Assembly: GCA_913061245.1 (NCBI GenBank)
Contig: CAJXTO010000002.1
Location: 1-34,371, forward strand
Direction of reading: 5' to 3'
From: an uncultured Oceanospirillales bacterium
GTDB taxonomy: Bacteria; Pseudomonadota; Gammaproteobacteria; Pseudomonadales; Litorivicinaceae
Length of the DNA: 34,371 bases
Shown here piece after piece: positions 16,241-24,840 of the stretch (within the stretch, counting starts at the first letter, position 1; each line of letters starts with the position of its first letter). The notes beneath the pieces were generated by a model. The model was not told the DNA's origin and made no database searches. It saw only the letters and a list, made by a program, of their open reading frames with translations. Both the position numbers and the translations under genes were made by a program.

Positions 16241-16836
16241 TAAGACTCCTTGGTTAGTCGATAAACAGCAACTTCTCCAAAGAGATTGGGCCAAACTGTC
16301 CCAAGCCAAGTGCGTTTTCCAGATAGGTTTGAAGTGTCTTTGTCGAGGATCCGAATGGAAAGCGTCTGACAGAGTTCTTCGAAGTCCCGGAATGTTGAGA
16401 GATGAATATTTGGTGTGTCGTACCACGGGTTTGGCAACTGTGGGTTCACTGGCATGTGGCCTGCTAGACCCAACTGGATACGGTTCCTGATATACGCAAA
16501 GTTCGGAAACGTCACAATCGCTTCACGGCCAACACGCAGCATTTCAGACAACGCGAGATCTGGCCGGCGAATCGCCTGTAATGTTTGAGTCATGATGACC
16601 GTGTCAAACTGTTGATCATTGAAGTTTGATAGACCTCTGTTTAAGTCTTGCTGAATCACACTAAGACCCAAATCGAGACAAGTCGCGATTTTGTCTGGAT
16701 CCAATTCGAGACCGAGCGCATCAATCGCATGCGTCTCGACTAATTGCGCAAGCAGTCGGCCATCACCACAGCCGAGGTCGAGAACCCGCGAATTCTTGGC
16801 AATCCAATCTGGAATGCGATAGGAATGCGAAATCAT
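16240..16836 (-). CDS. metW: Methionine biosynthesis protein MetW
   Basis: A 198-residue protein of the class I methyltransferase fold, with VLDLGCGDGRLL (about residues 18-29) and FDTVIMTQTLQAI. MetW is encoded with MetX across Proteobacteria and is needed for, or supports, homoserine acylation; its own reaction is not settled. TFPNFAYIRNRIQL and the PYD-type stretch NPWYDTPNIHLSTFRDFEELC are characteristic of MetW. It overlaps metX by 4 bases and DUF4426 by 1 base. Confidence 0.95.
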   Translation of the reverse strand: MISHSYRIPDWIAKNSRVLDLGCGDGRLLAQLVETHAIDALGLELDPDKIATCLDLGLSVIQQDLNRGLSNFNDQQFDTVIMTQTLQAIRRPDLALSEMLRVGREAIVTFPNFAYIRNRIQLGLAGHMPVNPQLPNPWYDTPNIHLSTFRDFEELCQTLSIRILDKDTSNLSGKRTWLGTVWPNLFGEVAVYRLTKES

Positions 16837-17969
16837 ACGTTACCCCCCAAATCCTGATGTACGCGATCCATGAACGCTTTAAAAATTCGTTCATAAGTCG
16901 CATCGGGGATGAGAAACGCATCGTGACCGTGCGCAGATTCGAGGCGCGTATAGCTCACAGGCTTTCCGGCTTGAATGAGGGCATCAACGATTTCTTCAGA
17001 CCGGGATGGAGAGAAGCGCCAATCTGTGGTGAATGACAGCACTAAAAACTTGCACTGAGTTGTACTCAATACTTCTGGTAACGGGATCGATTCGTTTAGA
17101 GTCGGATCGAAATAATCAAGTGCGCGTGTCATGAGGATGTATGTGTTGGCGTCAAAGCGCCCACTAAATTGCTCACCTTGATATCTCAAGTATTGCTCGA
17201 CAGCAAAATTAACACCCTCTGCATCGCGATCTTCCCGCGGAAGGCTGCGGCCGAATTTTTCGCCCATGGAGACATCAGAAAGATATGTAATGTGTCCAAC
17301 CATGCGCGCGAGACCAACCCCTGAAGCCGGGATGACATCGTGATCTGCATAATCCCCATCGAAGAAATTGGGGTCTCGCATGATTGCTTGGCGGGCAACC
17401 TCGTTAAACGCGATATTTTGCGCAGTGAGCCGAGGTGCAGCAGCAATAATGGCGGCAGCCCCAACCCGCTCAGGGTAGGTAATGGACCACTGCAGGGCCT
17501 GCATACCACCAAGCGAGCCGCCGACAATTGCAGCAAACTTCTCGATCCCTAAATGATCGGCGAGCCTTGCTTGTGCGTGAACCCAATCAAGCACGGTGAC
17601 TTCAGGGAAAGAGGGTCCGTAGGCTTTACCGGTTTCAGGGTTGATGGATAGTGGACCTGTCGATCCTGAACAGCCCCCTAAGTTATTGAGGCTGACAACA
17701 AAAAAACGATCCGTGTCGATGCTCTTACCCGGTCCAATGTAATGATTCCACCAACCCGGTTTATTGGACTCTGATTCGTGGTATCCAGCGGCATGGTGAT
17801 CGCCACTCAATGCATGACAGACGAGGACCGCATTTGATTTATGTGCATCTAATGTCCCGTATGTTTCGACCATGAGGTCATAGCGCGGTAAATATCCTCC
17901 GCGCTCTAGAGTAAGCGGTGTCTCAAATGGAATAAGTTCGGGAGTAACAACCCCGAGTGATGCAGTCAT
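16833..17969 (-). CDS. metX: Homoserine O-acyltransferase MetX, probably succinyl-specific
   Basis: A 378-residue alpha/beta hydrolase-fold enzyme that acylates homoserine in methionine synthesis. The nucleophile motif is GGSLGGMQALQW (Ser 152), and the catalytic Asp and His lie in TTDWRFSP and ESAHGHDAFL near the C-terminus. The Arg in the DWRF motif is, as I recall, typical of MetX members that use succinyl-CoA, so O-succinylhomoserine is the inferred product despite the MetX fold. It shares one base with the yggT stop (TAATG) and overlaps metW by 4 bases. Confidence 0.94.
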   Translation of the reverse strand: MTASLGVVTPELIPFETPLTLERGGYLPRYDLMVETYGTLDAHKSNAVLVCHALSGDHHAAGYHESESNKPGWWNHYIGPGKSIDTDRFFVVSLNNLGGCSGSTGPLSINPETGKAYGPSFPEVTVLDWVHAQARLADHLGIEKFAAIVGGSLGGMQALQWSITYPERVGAAAIIAAAPRLTAQNIAFNEVARQAIMRDPNFFDGDYADHDVIPASGVGLARMVGHITYLSDVSMGEKFGRSLPREDRDAEGVNFAVEQYLRYQGEQFSGRFDANTYILMTRALDYFDPTLNESIPLPEVLSTTQCKFLVLSFTTDWRFSPSRSEEIVDALIQAGKPVSYTRLESAHGHDAFLIPDATYERIFKAFMDRVHQDLGGNV

Positions 17970-18559
17970 TAACTGATTCCAACGAAGAACTGGGCCACTG
18001 TCTGTGACATGCCCATCGACCGTGCTGGACCACGGATAACCATAGCTTCAAGCAGATTGATTACAACAAATAAAAGGATTGGAGATAGATCAAGGCCACC
18101 AAGATCTGGAACAATTTTCCTAAACGGTGCAAGGAAAGGTTCCGATAATTGATACAAGAGTTCAGCTCCTGGATGTGATGCGCCTGGCGCTAACCACGAT
18201 AAGATGATCATCCCAAGCAAAGCGTAAAATACGAGATTAATCATCACGCCGAATACCGACAAAATCGACCAAACGATGAGTTGCGCGATTCCTGGCATAC
18301 CGCCGAGCAACAATAAACAGACGCCGGCTCCAACAGCTTGGATGACAATAGCTGCGACTAATATCCCGACATTGAAGGATCCAATGGTCGGAAGGCCGCT
18401 GAACACTGCAGTCAGTGGCGCAGTAAAGCGATTGATGCCTTGGGAAATAGGGTTATAAAAATTTGCTTGAGCCAGTTGCAGTAAGAAGCGAAGGCCCACC
18501 AGCGCCACAACGACTGAAATTGCAGTGTTGAGAACGTAAAAAATTAGATTTGCTTCCAT
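17969..18559 (-). CDS. yggT: YggT family integral membrane protein
   Basis: A 196-residue hydrophobic protein with two tandem YGGT repeats. The first is about residues 8-95 and contains LRFLLQLAQANFYNPISQGINRFTAPL. The second is about 100-190 and contains LLYQLSEPFLAPFRKIVPDLGGLDLSPILLF. Several membrane spans are evident. Its molecular role is not established; relatives are linked to osmotic tolerance and to membrane-associated processes. It sits between proC and metX, as in Pseudomonas, 38 bases after proC. Confidence 0.9.
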   Translation of the reverse strand: MEANLIFYVLNTAISVVVALVGLRFLLQLAQANFYNPISQGINRFTAPLTAVFSGLPTIGSFNVGILVAAIVIQAVGAGVCLLLLGGMPGIAQLIVWSILSVFGVMINLVFYALLGMIILSWLAPGASHPGAELLYQLSEPFLAPFRKIVPDLGGLDLSPILLFVVINLLEAMVIRGPARSMGMSQTVAQFFVGIS

Positions 18560-18597
18560 GTGACTCCCTTTGTCTAGCGCTTAGCCTAACGTAAATT

Positions 18598-19413
18598 TCA
18601 GGGTGCGTCTTTGGATAGCTCGCCTGCGCGATCTCTGGCCGCAATCAGTGCACGATCGACCAGATCTGCGAAGTCACCTTCATTGAAAACATGTAATGCA
18701 GCTTCCGTTGTTCCACCCGGTGAAGTAACTCTCTGCCGCAATACATCAGGACCCACATCTGATAATTCAACCATGCCAGCTGCGCCTTTTGCTGTTTGAA
18801 TAACGAGGGCCTTGGCAACATCGGGTGAGAGTCCGAGTCGGATTCCTGAATTAATTAAGTTTTCAATCATCAAGAAGAAGTACGCGGGCCCCGATCCAGA
18901 GACTGCTGTTACAGCGTCAATCGCCTCTTCATTTGGCACCCATAGTGCATGGCCGCATGCCTCAAAAATTTTCTGTACAGCCTCTTTAATATCGTCATCG
19001 AGTTCCGTGTCTGATGCGAGAGCGGACATCCCTTCGCCAATCAATGCAGGCGTATTGGGCATGACACGAACCACAGGGTTCTCTGCGTCGTTCAATTGAC
19101 GACGAATGCCGCGAATCGTAATGCCTGCAGCGATTGAGATAATGATCTGCGTTTTTTTGACTGAATCAGCAATACTAGCGAGAACTGAATCCATGATTTG
19201 GGGCTTCACAGCGAGGACAACAAGATCAGCTTGCGCCATCACTGGAGCACTGTCTTGGAAACTGGCTACACCCATAGCCGACAGTGCTTTTCTGCATTCT
19301 GCATTTGGATCTGAGACGAGAATATCGCTCGACGACCGACCACTTTTTAAGAGGCCAGCAATAATCGCTTGGGCCATGTTGCCGCCGCCAATAAATCCGA
19401 TCTGATGATTCAT
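18598..19413 (-). CDS. proC: Pyrroline-5-carboxylate reductase
   Basis: A 271-residue NAD(P)H-dependent enzyme that carries out the last step of proline synthesis. The Rossmann motif IGFIGGGNMAQAIIAG is at the N-terminus. The C-terminal dimerisation and active-site segment DAVTAVSGSGPAYFF (about 162-176) and RVTSPGGTTEAAL are diagnostic. It overlaps yggS by 4 bases (ATGA), the widely conserved yggS-proC-yggT arrangement. Confidence 0.97.
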   Translation of the reverse strand: MNHQIGFIGGGNMAQAIIAGLLKSGRSSSDILVSDPNAECRKALSAMGVASFQDSAPVMAQADLVVLAVKPQIMDSVLASIADSVKKTQIIISIAAGITIRGIRRQLNDAENPVVRVMPNTPALIGEGMSALASDTELDDDIKEAVQKIFEACGHALWVPNEEAIDAVTAVSGSGPAYFFLMIENLINSGIRLGLSPDVAKALVIQTAKGAAGMVELSDVGPDVLRQRVTSPGGTTEAALHVFNEGDFADLVDRALIAARDRAGELSKDAP

Positions 19414-20117
19414 ACTGTGTCCTTTGGGGGTCGTGCTCCGAAGAGTGCCGTTCCGATTCGCACCATAGTACTGCCCTCGATGACTGCAAGCTCTAAATCG
19501 TTCGTCATTCCCATCGAGAGGGTATCAAAGATTTCTGGTGTTGGATGGCAGCCTTTCAACTCATCAAACAGTGATTTGAGCTTTTGGTGAGCTCGTTTTA
19601 AATCATCATCGCTCACCGGGTCTGGAATCGACATTAAGCCGCGGAGCCGTAAGTTAGGTAACGCCCAAATGGCTTCAGCTAATTGCTTTAAGTTGTCAGG
19701 CGCCACGCCTGATTTGGTTTCTGCGAGGTCAACGTTAACCTGAATGAGGATATTGAGGGGCTCGCCCGTTCTGGCCTCGTTGAGACGACTTGCTATTTTT
19801 TCACGATCAACCGTATGCACCCAGTCAAATTCAGTGGCGATGATTTTGGTTTTATTGCTTTGAATATGACCGATGTAATGCCATTCGATATCGAAGTTGC
19901 TGAGTGCATGGATCTTATCGACAGCTTCTTGCACATAGTTTTCGCCAAAGCGTTTTTGTCCAAGTCGAGCAAGCACTTCGACATCAGATGCAGGTTTCGT
20001 TTTAGACACGGCAAGTAAATGAACTGAGCCAGATGCTCGATCGGCTGCGACTTCCGCGTCTCGAATAGACGATTCGATGAGTGAGAATTGATGCGTGAGT
20101 TCAGCAATGCGGTCCAT
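19410..20117 (-). CDS. yggS: Pyridoxal phosphate homeostasis protein (YggS/PLPBP)
   Basis: A 235-residue single-domain PLP-binding TIM barrel. The PLP lysine lies in LLAVSKTKP (about residue 39). FGENYVQEAVDK, WHYIGHIQSNK and LSMGMTNDLELAV.EGSTMVRIGTALFG-type motifs follow in order. It buffers PLP and influences amino acid metabolism; no enzymatic reaction is known. It begins 2 bases after pyrC' and overlaps proC by 4 bases. Confidence 0.96.
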   Translation of the reverse strand: MDRIAELTHQFSLIESSIRDAEVAADRASGSVHLLAVSKTKPASDVEVLARLGQKRFGENYVQEAVDKIHALSNFDIEWHYIGHIQSNKTKIIATEFDWVHTVDREKIASRLNEARTGEPLNILIQVNVDLAETKSGVAPDNLKQLAEAIWALPNLRLRGLMSIPDPVSDDDLKRAHQKLKSLFDELKGCHPTPEIFDTLSMGMTNDLELAVIEGSTMVRIGTALFGARPPKDTV

Positions 20118-20119
20118 TG

Positions 20120-21379
20120 TTACGGCGCGATATGCAGTCCATTAATCCAAGACCCCATCACCCTCCCAGGTAATGTTTGTCCAAATAATGGGCTGTTCGT
20201 TCCAGCGCTCAACCAATGGTCTTGGTCGTAAGTTGTTGAGCCATTTGGATCAAAAAGTACGCAATCAGCAGGATTGCCATATTGAACCGAGCCGAGCTCT
20301 CTCTGGTTAATCACTTGGGCTGCTTTACTCGTCATCGCTAGCAGCGACTGTTCAAAAGATAATTCACCGCTTTGATCGAGTTTGAGAAGAAGTTGGATGA
20401 CACCTTCAATCAGGCTCATTCCCTTTTCTGTTTCTGGGAATGGAGCGAGTTTTGCCCCTGTCTCATGCGGCGAGTGATCGGAAACGATTAAATCAATGGT
20501 TCCGTCGACCACCCCAGCGATCAGGGCCAGTCGATCGTCTTCCGTTCGCAGTGGACGCTCGAGATGGAAATTCGGGTCGAGATTGACGATGGCCTGCTCG
20601 GAATACAATAAGTGACCCAAGGTCACGTCACAGGTGATTTGAAGGCCTTTTGCTTTGGCTTCGCGAATACGATCGACTGATGTTTTGGTCGTGATGCGGG
20701 AAAAATGCGCACTCACTCCGGTGGCTTCGACCAAGTCAAGGTCGGCGCCAAGGCCTAAGGTTTCAGATAAAGGAGAGTTCAGCGAGAGGCCAAGTCCAGT
20801 TCCGATTTGTCCCGCATGTGCGCACCCCCCAGCAAAGTCACGTGATTCAGAATCCAATATCACTCGGATACCGAGGCTTTGGGCATATTTCAGGGCGTTG
20901 AATTCAATTTTTCTCGAGGTAAATGGGCGATTACCTTGCGCTAAAGCCACACATCCAGCGTCGACAAGCGCTGCCATCTCGGACAAGTGAGTACCGCCAC
21001 CACCTTGGGTTAGCATAGCGGTAGGCAGAACTCGGCAATGGCCTGATGCATTGGCTCGCTCAAGAACAAGGCGAACGTCCGCCGGAGAGTCGACTACTGG
21101 GTCTGTTGTTGGTGTTGCCACCACAGATGTGACACCTCCAGCAACTGCTGCTCGGGTCTCAGATGCAATCGTGCCTTTATGTTCGAGACCAGGCTCTCGT
21201 AAGTTCACCCTGAAGTCGATGAGACCGGGTACGAGCCAAGCCGCCTCTCCGTTGATCTCGGTTGCATCAGACAGGGTATTTGGATCAACGAATACGGCTT
21301 GGTCGATGCCGATCTCTGTCGCGCCATGCAAAGGGCTGCCTGGTGAGATGATTTGAACATTTCGGATGATCACACTCAC
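20120..21379 (-). CDS. pyrC': Inactive dihydroorotase homologue PyrC' (aspartate transcarbamoylase partner)
   Basis: A 419-residue amidohydrolase-fold protein. Active dihydroorotases have DxHxH followed by LREPG; here the segment is DFRVNLREPG, so both zinc-binding histidines are replaced (Arg 57 and Asn 59). The SDHSPHE aspartate is kept. In Pseudomonas, such a dead pyrC' encoded behind pyrB forms a dodecameric complex with PyrB and is needed for its assembly or activity. The same structural role is inferred here. The GTG start overlaps the pyrB TGA by 4 bases, consistent with balanced synthesis. A functional pyrC should exist elsewhere in the genome. Confidence 0.92.
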   Translation of the reverse strand: MSVIIRNVQIISPGSPLHGATEIGIDQAVFVDPNTLSDATEINGEAAWLVPGLIDFRVNLREPGLEHKGTIASETRAAVAGGVTSVVATPTTDPVVDSPADVRLVLERANASGHCRVLPTAMLTQGGGGTHLSEMAALVDAGCVALAQGNRPFTSRKIEFNALKYAQSLGIRVILDSESRDFAGGCAHAGQIGTGLGLSLNSPLSETLGLGADLDLVEATGVSAHFSRITTKTSVDRIREAKAKGLQITCDVTLGHLLYSEQAIVNLDPNFHLERPLRTEDDRLALIAGVVDGTIDLIVSDHSPHETGAKLAPFPETEKGMSLIEGVIQLLLKLDQSGELSFEQSLLAMTSKAAQVINQRELGSVQYGNPADCVLFDPNGSTTYDQDHWLSAGTNSPLFGQTLPGRVMGSWINGLHIAP

Positions 21380-22350
21380 GAATGACCCCCTTGCTGTGTC
21401 GACAATGTCATCGCCATGACAGCCATTCTGATCGCGATCCCATTGGTTACTTGATCGAGGATGACGGCTTGGGGTCCGTCGGCAACTTCATTAGCGATTT
21501 CAACACCTCGGTTGATCGGACCAGGGTGCATCACAATTGCGTTGTCTTTTGCGAGCGCTAGGCGCGACTCAGTCATACCGTAAAGATTAAAAAACTCGCG
21601 TTCACTCGGTAATAATGCGCTAGTCATCCGTTCTTTTTGTAGTCGGAGTAAGACCACCACATCGACGTCACGTAAGCCATCGTCGATATTGTGAAAGGTG
21701 TGCACACCGAGGTGTCCTAGATCAGAAGGCAGTAACGTGCCTGGACCGATGGCTCGAATATCAGGGCAACCCATGCCTCGAAGTCCATGAATCAGAGAGC
21801 GGGCGACGCGTGAGTGTTTAAGGTCACCAATAATTGCGACCGAGAGATTCGCAGGATCACCTTTGTGCTTCCTGATGGTCATCAAGTCGAGGAGTGCTTG
21901 AGTCGGGTGTGCGTGAGTTCCATCGCCTGCGTTGATGACTGCGATATTCGGAGTTACGCGATCGGCGATGAAAAACGGTGCTCCGCCAGCACTATGGCGA
22001 ACAACGAAGAGATCTGCCTGCATTGCTTCGAGATTTTTCAATGTGTCGAAGAGCGTTTCGCCTTTCGATGCGGAGCTTGTTCGAATATCGAGCGTGACAA
22101 CATCAGCACTTAATCGGTGAGCAGCGATATCAAAAGTGGTTCGAGTACGTGTTGAATTCTCAAAGAACAAATTTACAACCGTCTTCCCACGCAGCAGAGG
22201 AACCTTTTTCACGGGTTGTCCTTGCGAAGAAAGAAACGTTTCGGCGGTATCGAGAAGTTCAGTAATGAGGGATTTTGGAAGGCCTTCGGTCGTCAGGAGA
22301 TGTTTCAATCGTCCGTCTGGTGTGAGCTGGAGCGCAGCTGGACCGTGCAT
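21376..22350 (-). CDS. pyrB: Aspartate carbamoyltransferase catalytic subunit
   Basis: A 324-residue transcarbamoylase that makes N-carbamoyl-L-aspartate. The carbamoyl-phosphate loop FFENSTRTRTTF is near residues 63-74. The SSASKGET loop, HPTQALLDL and a C-terminal MHPGPINRGVEI segment are also present. It is longer than E. coli PyrB (about 311) by an N-terminal extension like that of Pseudomonas PyrB, which contributes to regulation there. No pyrI is adjacent; the pyrB-pyrC' pairing takes its place. It begins 8 bases after pyrR. Confidence 0.97.
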   Translation of the reverse strand: MHGPAALQLTPDGRLKHLLTTEGLPKSLITELLDTAETFLSSQGQPVKKVPLLRGKTVVNLFFENSTRTRTTFDIAAHRLSADVVTLDIRTSSASKGETLFDTLKNLEAMQADLFVVRHSAGGAPFFIADRVTPNIAVINAGDGTHAHPTQALLDLMTIRKHKGDPANLSVAIIGDLKHSRVARSLIHGLRGMGCPDIRAIGPGTLLPSDLGHLGVHTFHNIDDGLRDVDVVVLLRLQKERMTSALLPSEREFFNLYGMTESRLALAKDNAIVMHPGPINRGVEIANEVADGPQAVILDQVTNGIAIRMAVMAMTLSTQQGGHS

Positions 22351-22358
22351 GGCGTTCC

Positions 22359-22862
22359 TTATTCCGAGTCCGGGGTCATGAGCACTAATGGCTCAGGTCC
22401 GACTAGTTTACACCGCCCAACCCCCTCTTCGCCAAGAGATTCTCCAAGGAAAGTTGGTTCGATTGGTAATTCACGACCGCCACGGTCGAATAAAATGCCG
22501 AGATTGATTGCGCCTGGTCGTCCGTAGTCAAAGAGAACATTGAGGGCTGCACGAATGGTCCTGCCGGTAAACAATACGTCATCAATGAGCAAAATATTCT
22601 CGCCATTGAGCTGCTGAGGCATCCGGTTTGTCGTTCCCGACCGTTTGAGCCCGCTGGTCTCAAAGTCATCGCGATACAGTGAGATGTCGAGGGTTGCAGG
22701 TTCTTCCCATTCAAGGGCCTCGCATAGACGCGTAGCAACCCAAGCGCCACCTGTATGAATTCCGACCACCAATGGCGCACTATCAGCGTAGCCATTGCGA
22801 ACTTGGCTGATTAGGTTTTGCAGGGCGGCTTCAGTCGCCTGTTGAGAACGAATCTCATGCAT
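22359..22862 (-). CDS. pyrR: PyrR: uracil phosphoribosyltransferase / pyrimidine operon regulator
   Basis: A 167-residue PRTase-fold protein. The PRPP loop is ILLIDDVLFTGRTIRAAL (about residues 93-110), and the end (GPEPLVLMTPDSE) is that of PyrR. In Firmicutes it binds pyr mRNA; in Pseudomonas its regulatory role is less well defined. I see no attenuator structure upstream of pyrB. ATG 22862 is used; the frame extends further up over ruvX. It overlaps the ruvX end by 8 bases. Confidence 0.93.
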   Translation of the reverse strand: MHEIRSQQATEAALQNLISQVRNGYADSAPLVVGIHTGGAWVATRLCEALEWEEPATLDISLYRDDFETSGLKRSGTTNRMPQQLNGENILLIDDVLFTGRTIRAALNVLFDYGRPGAINLGILFDRGGRELPIEPTFLGESLGEEGVGRCKLVGPEPLVLMTPDSE

Positions 22863-23268
22863 GTTGCTCTCCAAGCCAGCGCTCAAGGATGACGCTTGCG
22901 GCTGTTGCGTCGAGTTTTCCATCTTGGTCGCCCGCTCTTCCTTGATAATTCAAATGTTCACGTGCTTCGCGGGTACTGTGGTACTCATCAATGTATGCTA
23001 CTTGTACACCAAATCGGCCGTGGATGCGTTGACCGAATTTTTTCGCGCGCTCAGCCATATCGCTCATCGCTCCATCTTCATGGAGCGGTAGTCCAACGAC
23101 AACAACATCCGGTTTCCATTCCGCTAAGAGCTTCTCTACGGCATCCCACTGGGGTGTTCCGTCTTTGGCTGGCAGGGCAGTAAGAGGGCTGGCTGTTTGG
23201 GTCAGGGTTTGCCCAGTTGCAACTCCGATGCGTGACAGCCCATAGTCAAAGCCGAGCGCCAATGGCAT
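22855..23268 (-). CDS. ruvX: Putative pre-16S rRNA nuclease / Holliday junction resolvase-like RuvX (YqgF)
   Basis: A 137-residue RNase H-fold protein. LALGFDYGLSRIGVA gives the first catalytic Asp, IDEYHSTREAR corresponds to the usual DERxST motif, and KLDATAASVIL gives the last Asp. In the central motif the usual Arg after DE is Tyr, a small departure. YqgF proteins process 16S rRNA 5' ends and resemble RuvC. The ATG shares one base with the yqgE stop (TAATG), the normal yqgE-ruvX arrangement. Confidence 0.95.
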   Translation of the reverse strand: MPLALGFDYGLSRIGVATGQTLTQTASPLTALPAKDGTPQWDAVEKLLAEWKPDVVVVGLPLHEDGAMSDMAERAKKFGQRIHGRFGVQVAYIDEYHSTREAREHLNYQGRAGDQDGKLDATAASVILERWLGEQHA

Positions 23269-23837
23269 TAGGCGTGGCCTGCACCTTGGGACAGTTGAAT
23301 GGGATCAATACCAAGCTGCGCCAGCGCAGCACGCTGCCGATCTGCAGTCGGAATCTGGAAAATTACATCAGCATCCCAAGGCACATTGATCCAAGTGTTA
23401 GCGGCCATTTCCGACTCCAATTGGCCTTCAGACCAGCCAGAATATCCCAAAATGAAAATGGCATCTCCGTGATTAAGCGCATCGATCGCCAGCGGCAATA
23501 CATCAGGGCTTGATGCGAGATAGAGCCCGTCGAGCACTTCCACCACATCATCTGTGATTGGATGATTGGAGAGTAAGAATCCGCGTTGAGGTTCGACAGG
23601 CCCGCCATTCATAACGGGTACATCGGGATCCAGGGCATCTGCCGCTTCAAGTCCGAGCTGCTCAAAAATTTCCTGAACAGAAAACTCGGTTGGCTTATTG
23701 ACAATAAATCCCATTGCGCCGGTTTCGCCATGCTCGCACATGAGTACCAGTGATGAGTCGAAAACGCCGTCTTTGAGATCTGGCATCGAGACTAAAAATT
23801 GGCCGTTAAACAGTGTTTGTCCTGAATCATCGCTCAT
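23268..23837 (-). CDS. yqgE: YqgE/AlgH family protein (DUF179)
   Basis: About 189 residues from ATG 23837. FLVSMPDLKDGVFDSSLVLMCEHGETGAMGFIVNKP near the N-terminus and MNGGPVEPQRGFLLS in the middle are the DUF179 signature. Its biochemical role is unknown; AlgH in Pseudomonas was described as a regulator of alginate genes. A GTG at 23855 would add 6 residues but lacks a ribosome site, so the ATG is preferred. It lies 40 bases after gshB and directly before ruvX, a very common pair. Confidence 0.92.
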   Translation of the reverse strand: MSDDSGQTLFNGQFLVSMPDLKDGVFDSSLVLMCEHGETGAMGFIVNKPTEFSVQEIFEQLGLEAADALDPDVPVMNGGPVEPQRGFLLSNHPITDDVVEVLDGLYLASSPDVLPLAIDALNHGDAIFILGYSGWSEGQLESEMAANTWINVPWDADVIFQIPTADRQRAALAQLGIDPIQLSQGAGHA

Positions 23838-23877
23838 GGATTGGATCTCTTTCACGAATGCATATACCTAGTTTAGC

Positions 23878-24831
23878 TCACTCATTAAAAAGTGCTTGGA
23901 AAAAGTCTTTCCCAATTGTTGTCCCCGCCTGTGCATCGATTTCTCGAACACAAGTCGGGCTGGTCACATTAATCTCTGTGAGATGGCCGCCAATGACGTC
24001 CAGTCCAACGAATAACAACCCGCGCTCCAAGAGAGTTGGACCGACAGTTTCAGCGATTTCTCGTTCGCGATCTGAAATCGGCATTGCAACTCCACGCCCG
24101 CCAGCGGCTAGATTGCCACGGGTTTCACCTTGCGATGGAATTCGTGCGAGAACATGTGAAATTGGTTGCCCGTGGAGTACTAGGACGCGCCGATCACCAT
24201 CGATAATTTCAGGCCGGTACTCTTGCGCCATGACGAGCCGAGACTCGTTCGGAGAGAGCGTCTCTAGAACTGCTCCGAGATTCAAGCCATCAGCGGTAAT
24301 TCGAAAGATTCCAGAGCCGCCCATGCCATCAAGCGGTTTCAGGATGATGTCGCCCTGTGTTTTTTGAAAGTTGCGGATGTCGTCGTGTTTCGATGAGACC
24401 ACTGTCTTTGGCATCAAAGCACTGAATTCCGTTGCGAATAGCTTTTCATTGCAGTCGCGAATCGCTTGAGGGTTGTTAACGACTTGTACCCCCAGGTGTT
24501 TGGCTCGCTCCAGAATGTGAGTGCCATACAAATATTCGCTATCAAATGGCGGATCAACACGGATTAAGATCACATCTAGACTGCTGAGCGATGCCTGAAC
24601 GGGATCGCCCAGAGAGGCAAAGTTGTCTTTTACGCCATCGATGACTTTGACCTCGTGCATGATGGCTTTCGCCTCACCGTGATCAATAGATAGCCCGTTC
24701 TTCGGGAGATACACAATCTCATGGCCAAGATCTTGTGCCGCTAACATCAGAGCAAAGCTGGTGTCTTTGTATGGCTTGATACCCTCGATTGGATCCATCC
24801 AGAATCCGATACGCTTGGTCTGTGTTCCCAC
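23878..24831 (-). CDS. gshB: Glutathione synthetase
   Basis: A 317-residue ATP-grasp ligase that joins gamma-glutamylcysteine and glycine to give glutathione. The N-terminal RIGFWMDPIEGIKPYKDTSFALM, the central NNPQAIRDCNEKLFA, ILKPLDGMGGSGIF and the C-terminal NVTSPTCVREID are the prokaryotic GshB pattern. It starts with GTG, with AGGA 7 bases upstream. It follows rsmE by 9 bases, as in E. coli and other Gammaproteobacteria, where rsmE-gshB-yqgE-ruvX is conserved. Confidence 0.96.
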   Translation of the reverse strand: MGTQTKRIGFWMDPIEGIKPYKDTSFALMLAAQDLGHEIVYLPKNGLSIDHGEAKAIMHEVKVIDGVKDNFASLGDPVQASLSSLDVILIRVDPPFDSEYLYGTHILERAKHLGVQVVNNPQAIRDCNEKLFATEFSALMPKTVVSSKHDDIRNFQKTQGDIILKPLDGMGGSGIFRITADGLNLGAVLETLSPNESRLVMAQEYRPEIIDGDRRVLVLHGQPISHVLARIPSQGETRGNLAAGGRGVAMPISDREREIAETVGPTLLERGLLFVGLDVIGGHLTEINVTSPTCVREIDAQAGTTIGKDFFQALFNE

Positions 24832-24840
24832 GTGTCTTTC

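Noticed and set aside
22351..22360. PyrR-binding attenuator before pyrB
   Set aside because: Only 8 bases separate pyrR and pyrB, with no room for a terminator or antiterminator.
23813..24367. 184-codon open frame antisense to gshB
   Set aside because: It lies wholly opposite clear glutathione synthetase and yqgE coding sequence, shows low-complexity Arg/Ser/Pro composition, and matches no family I know.
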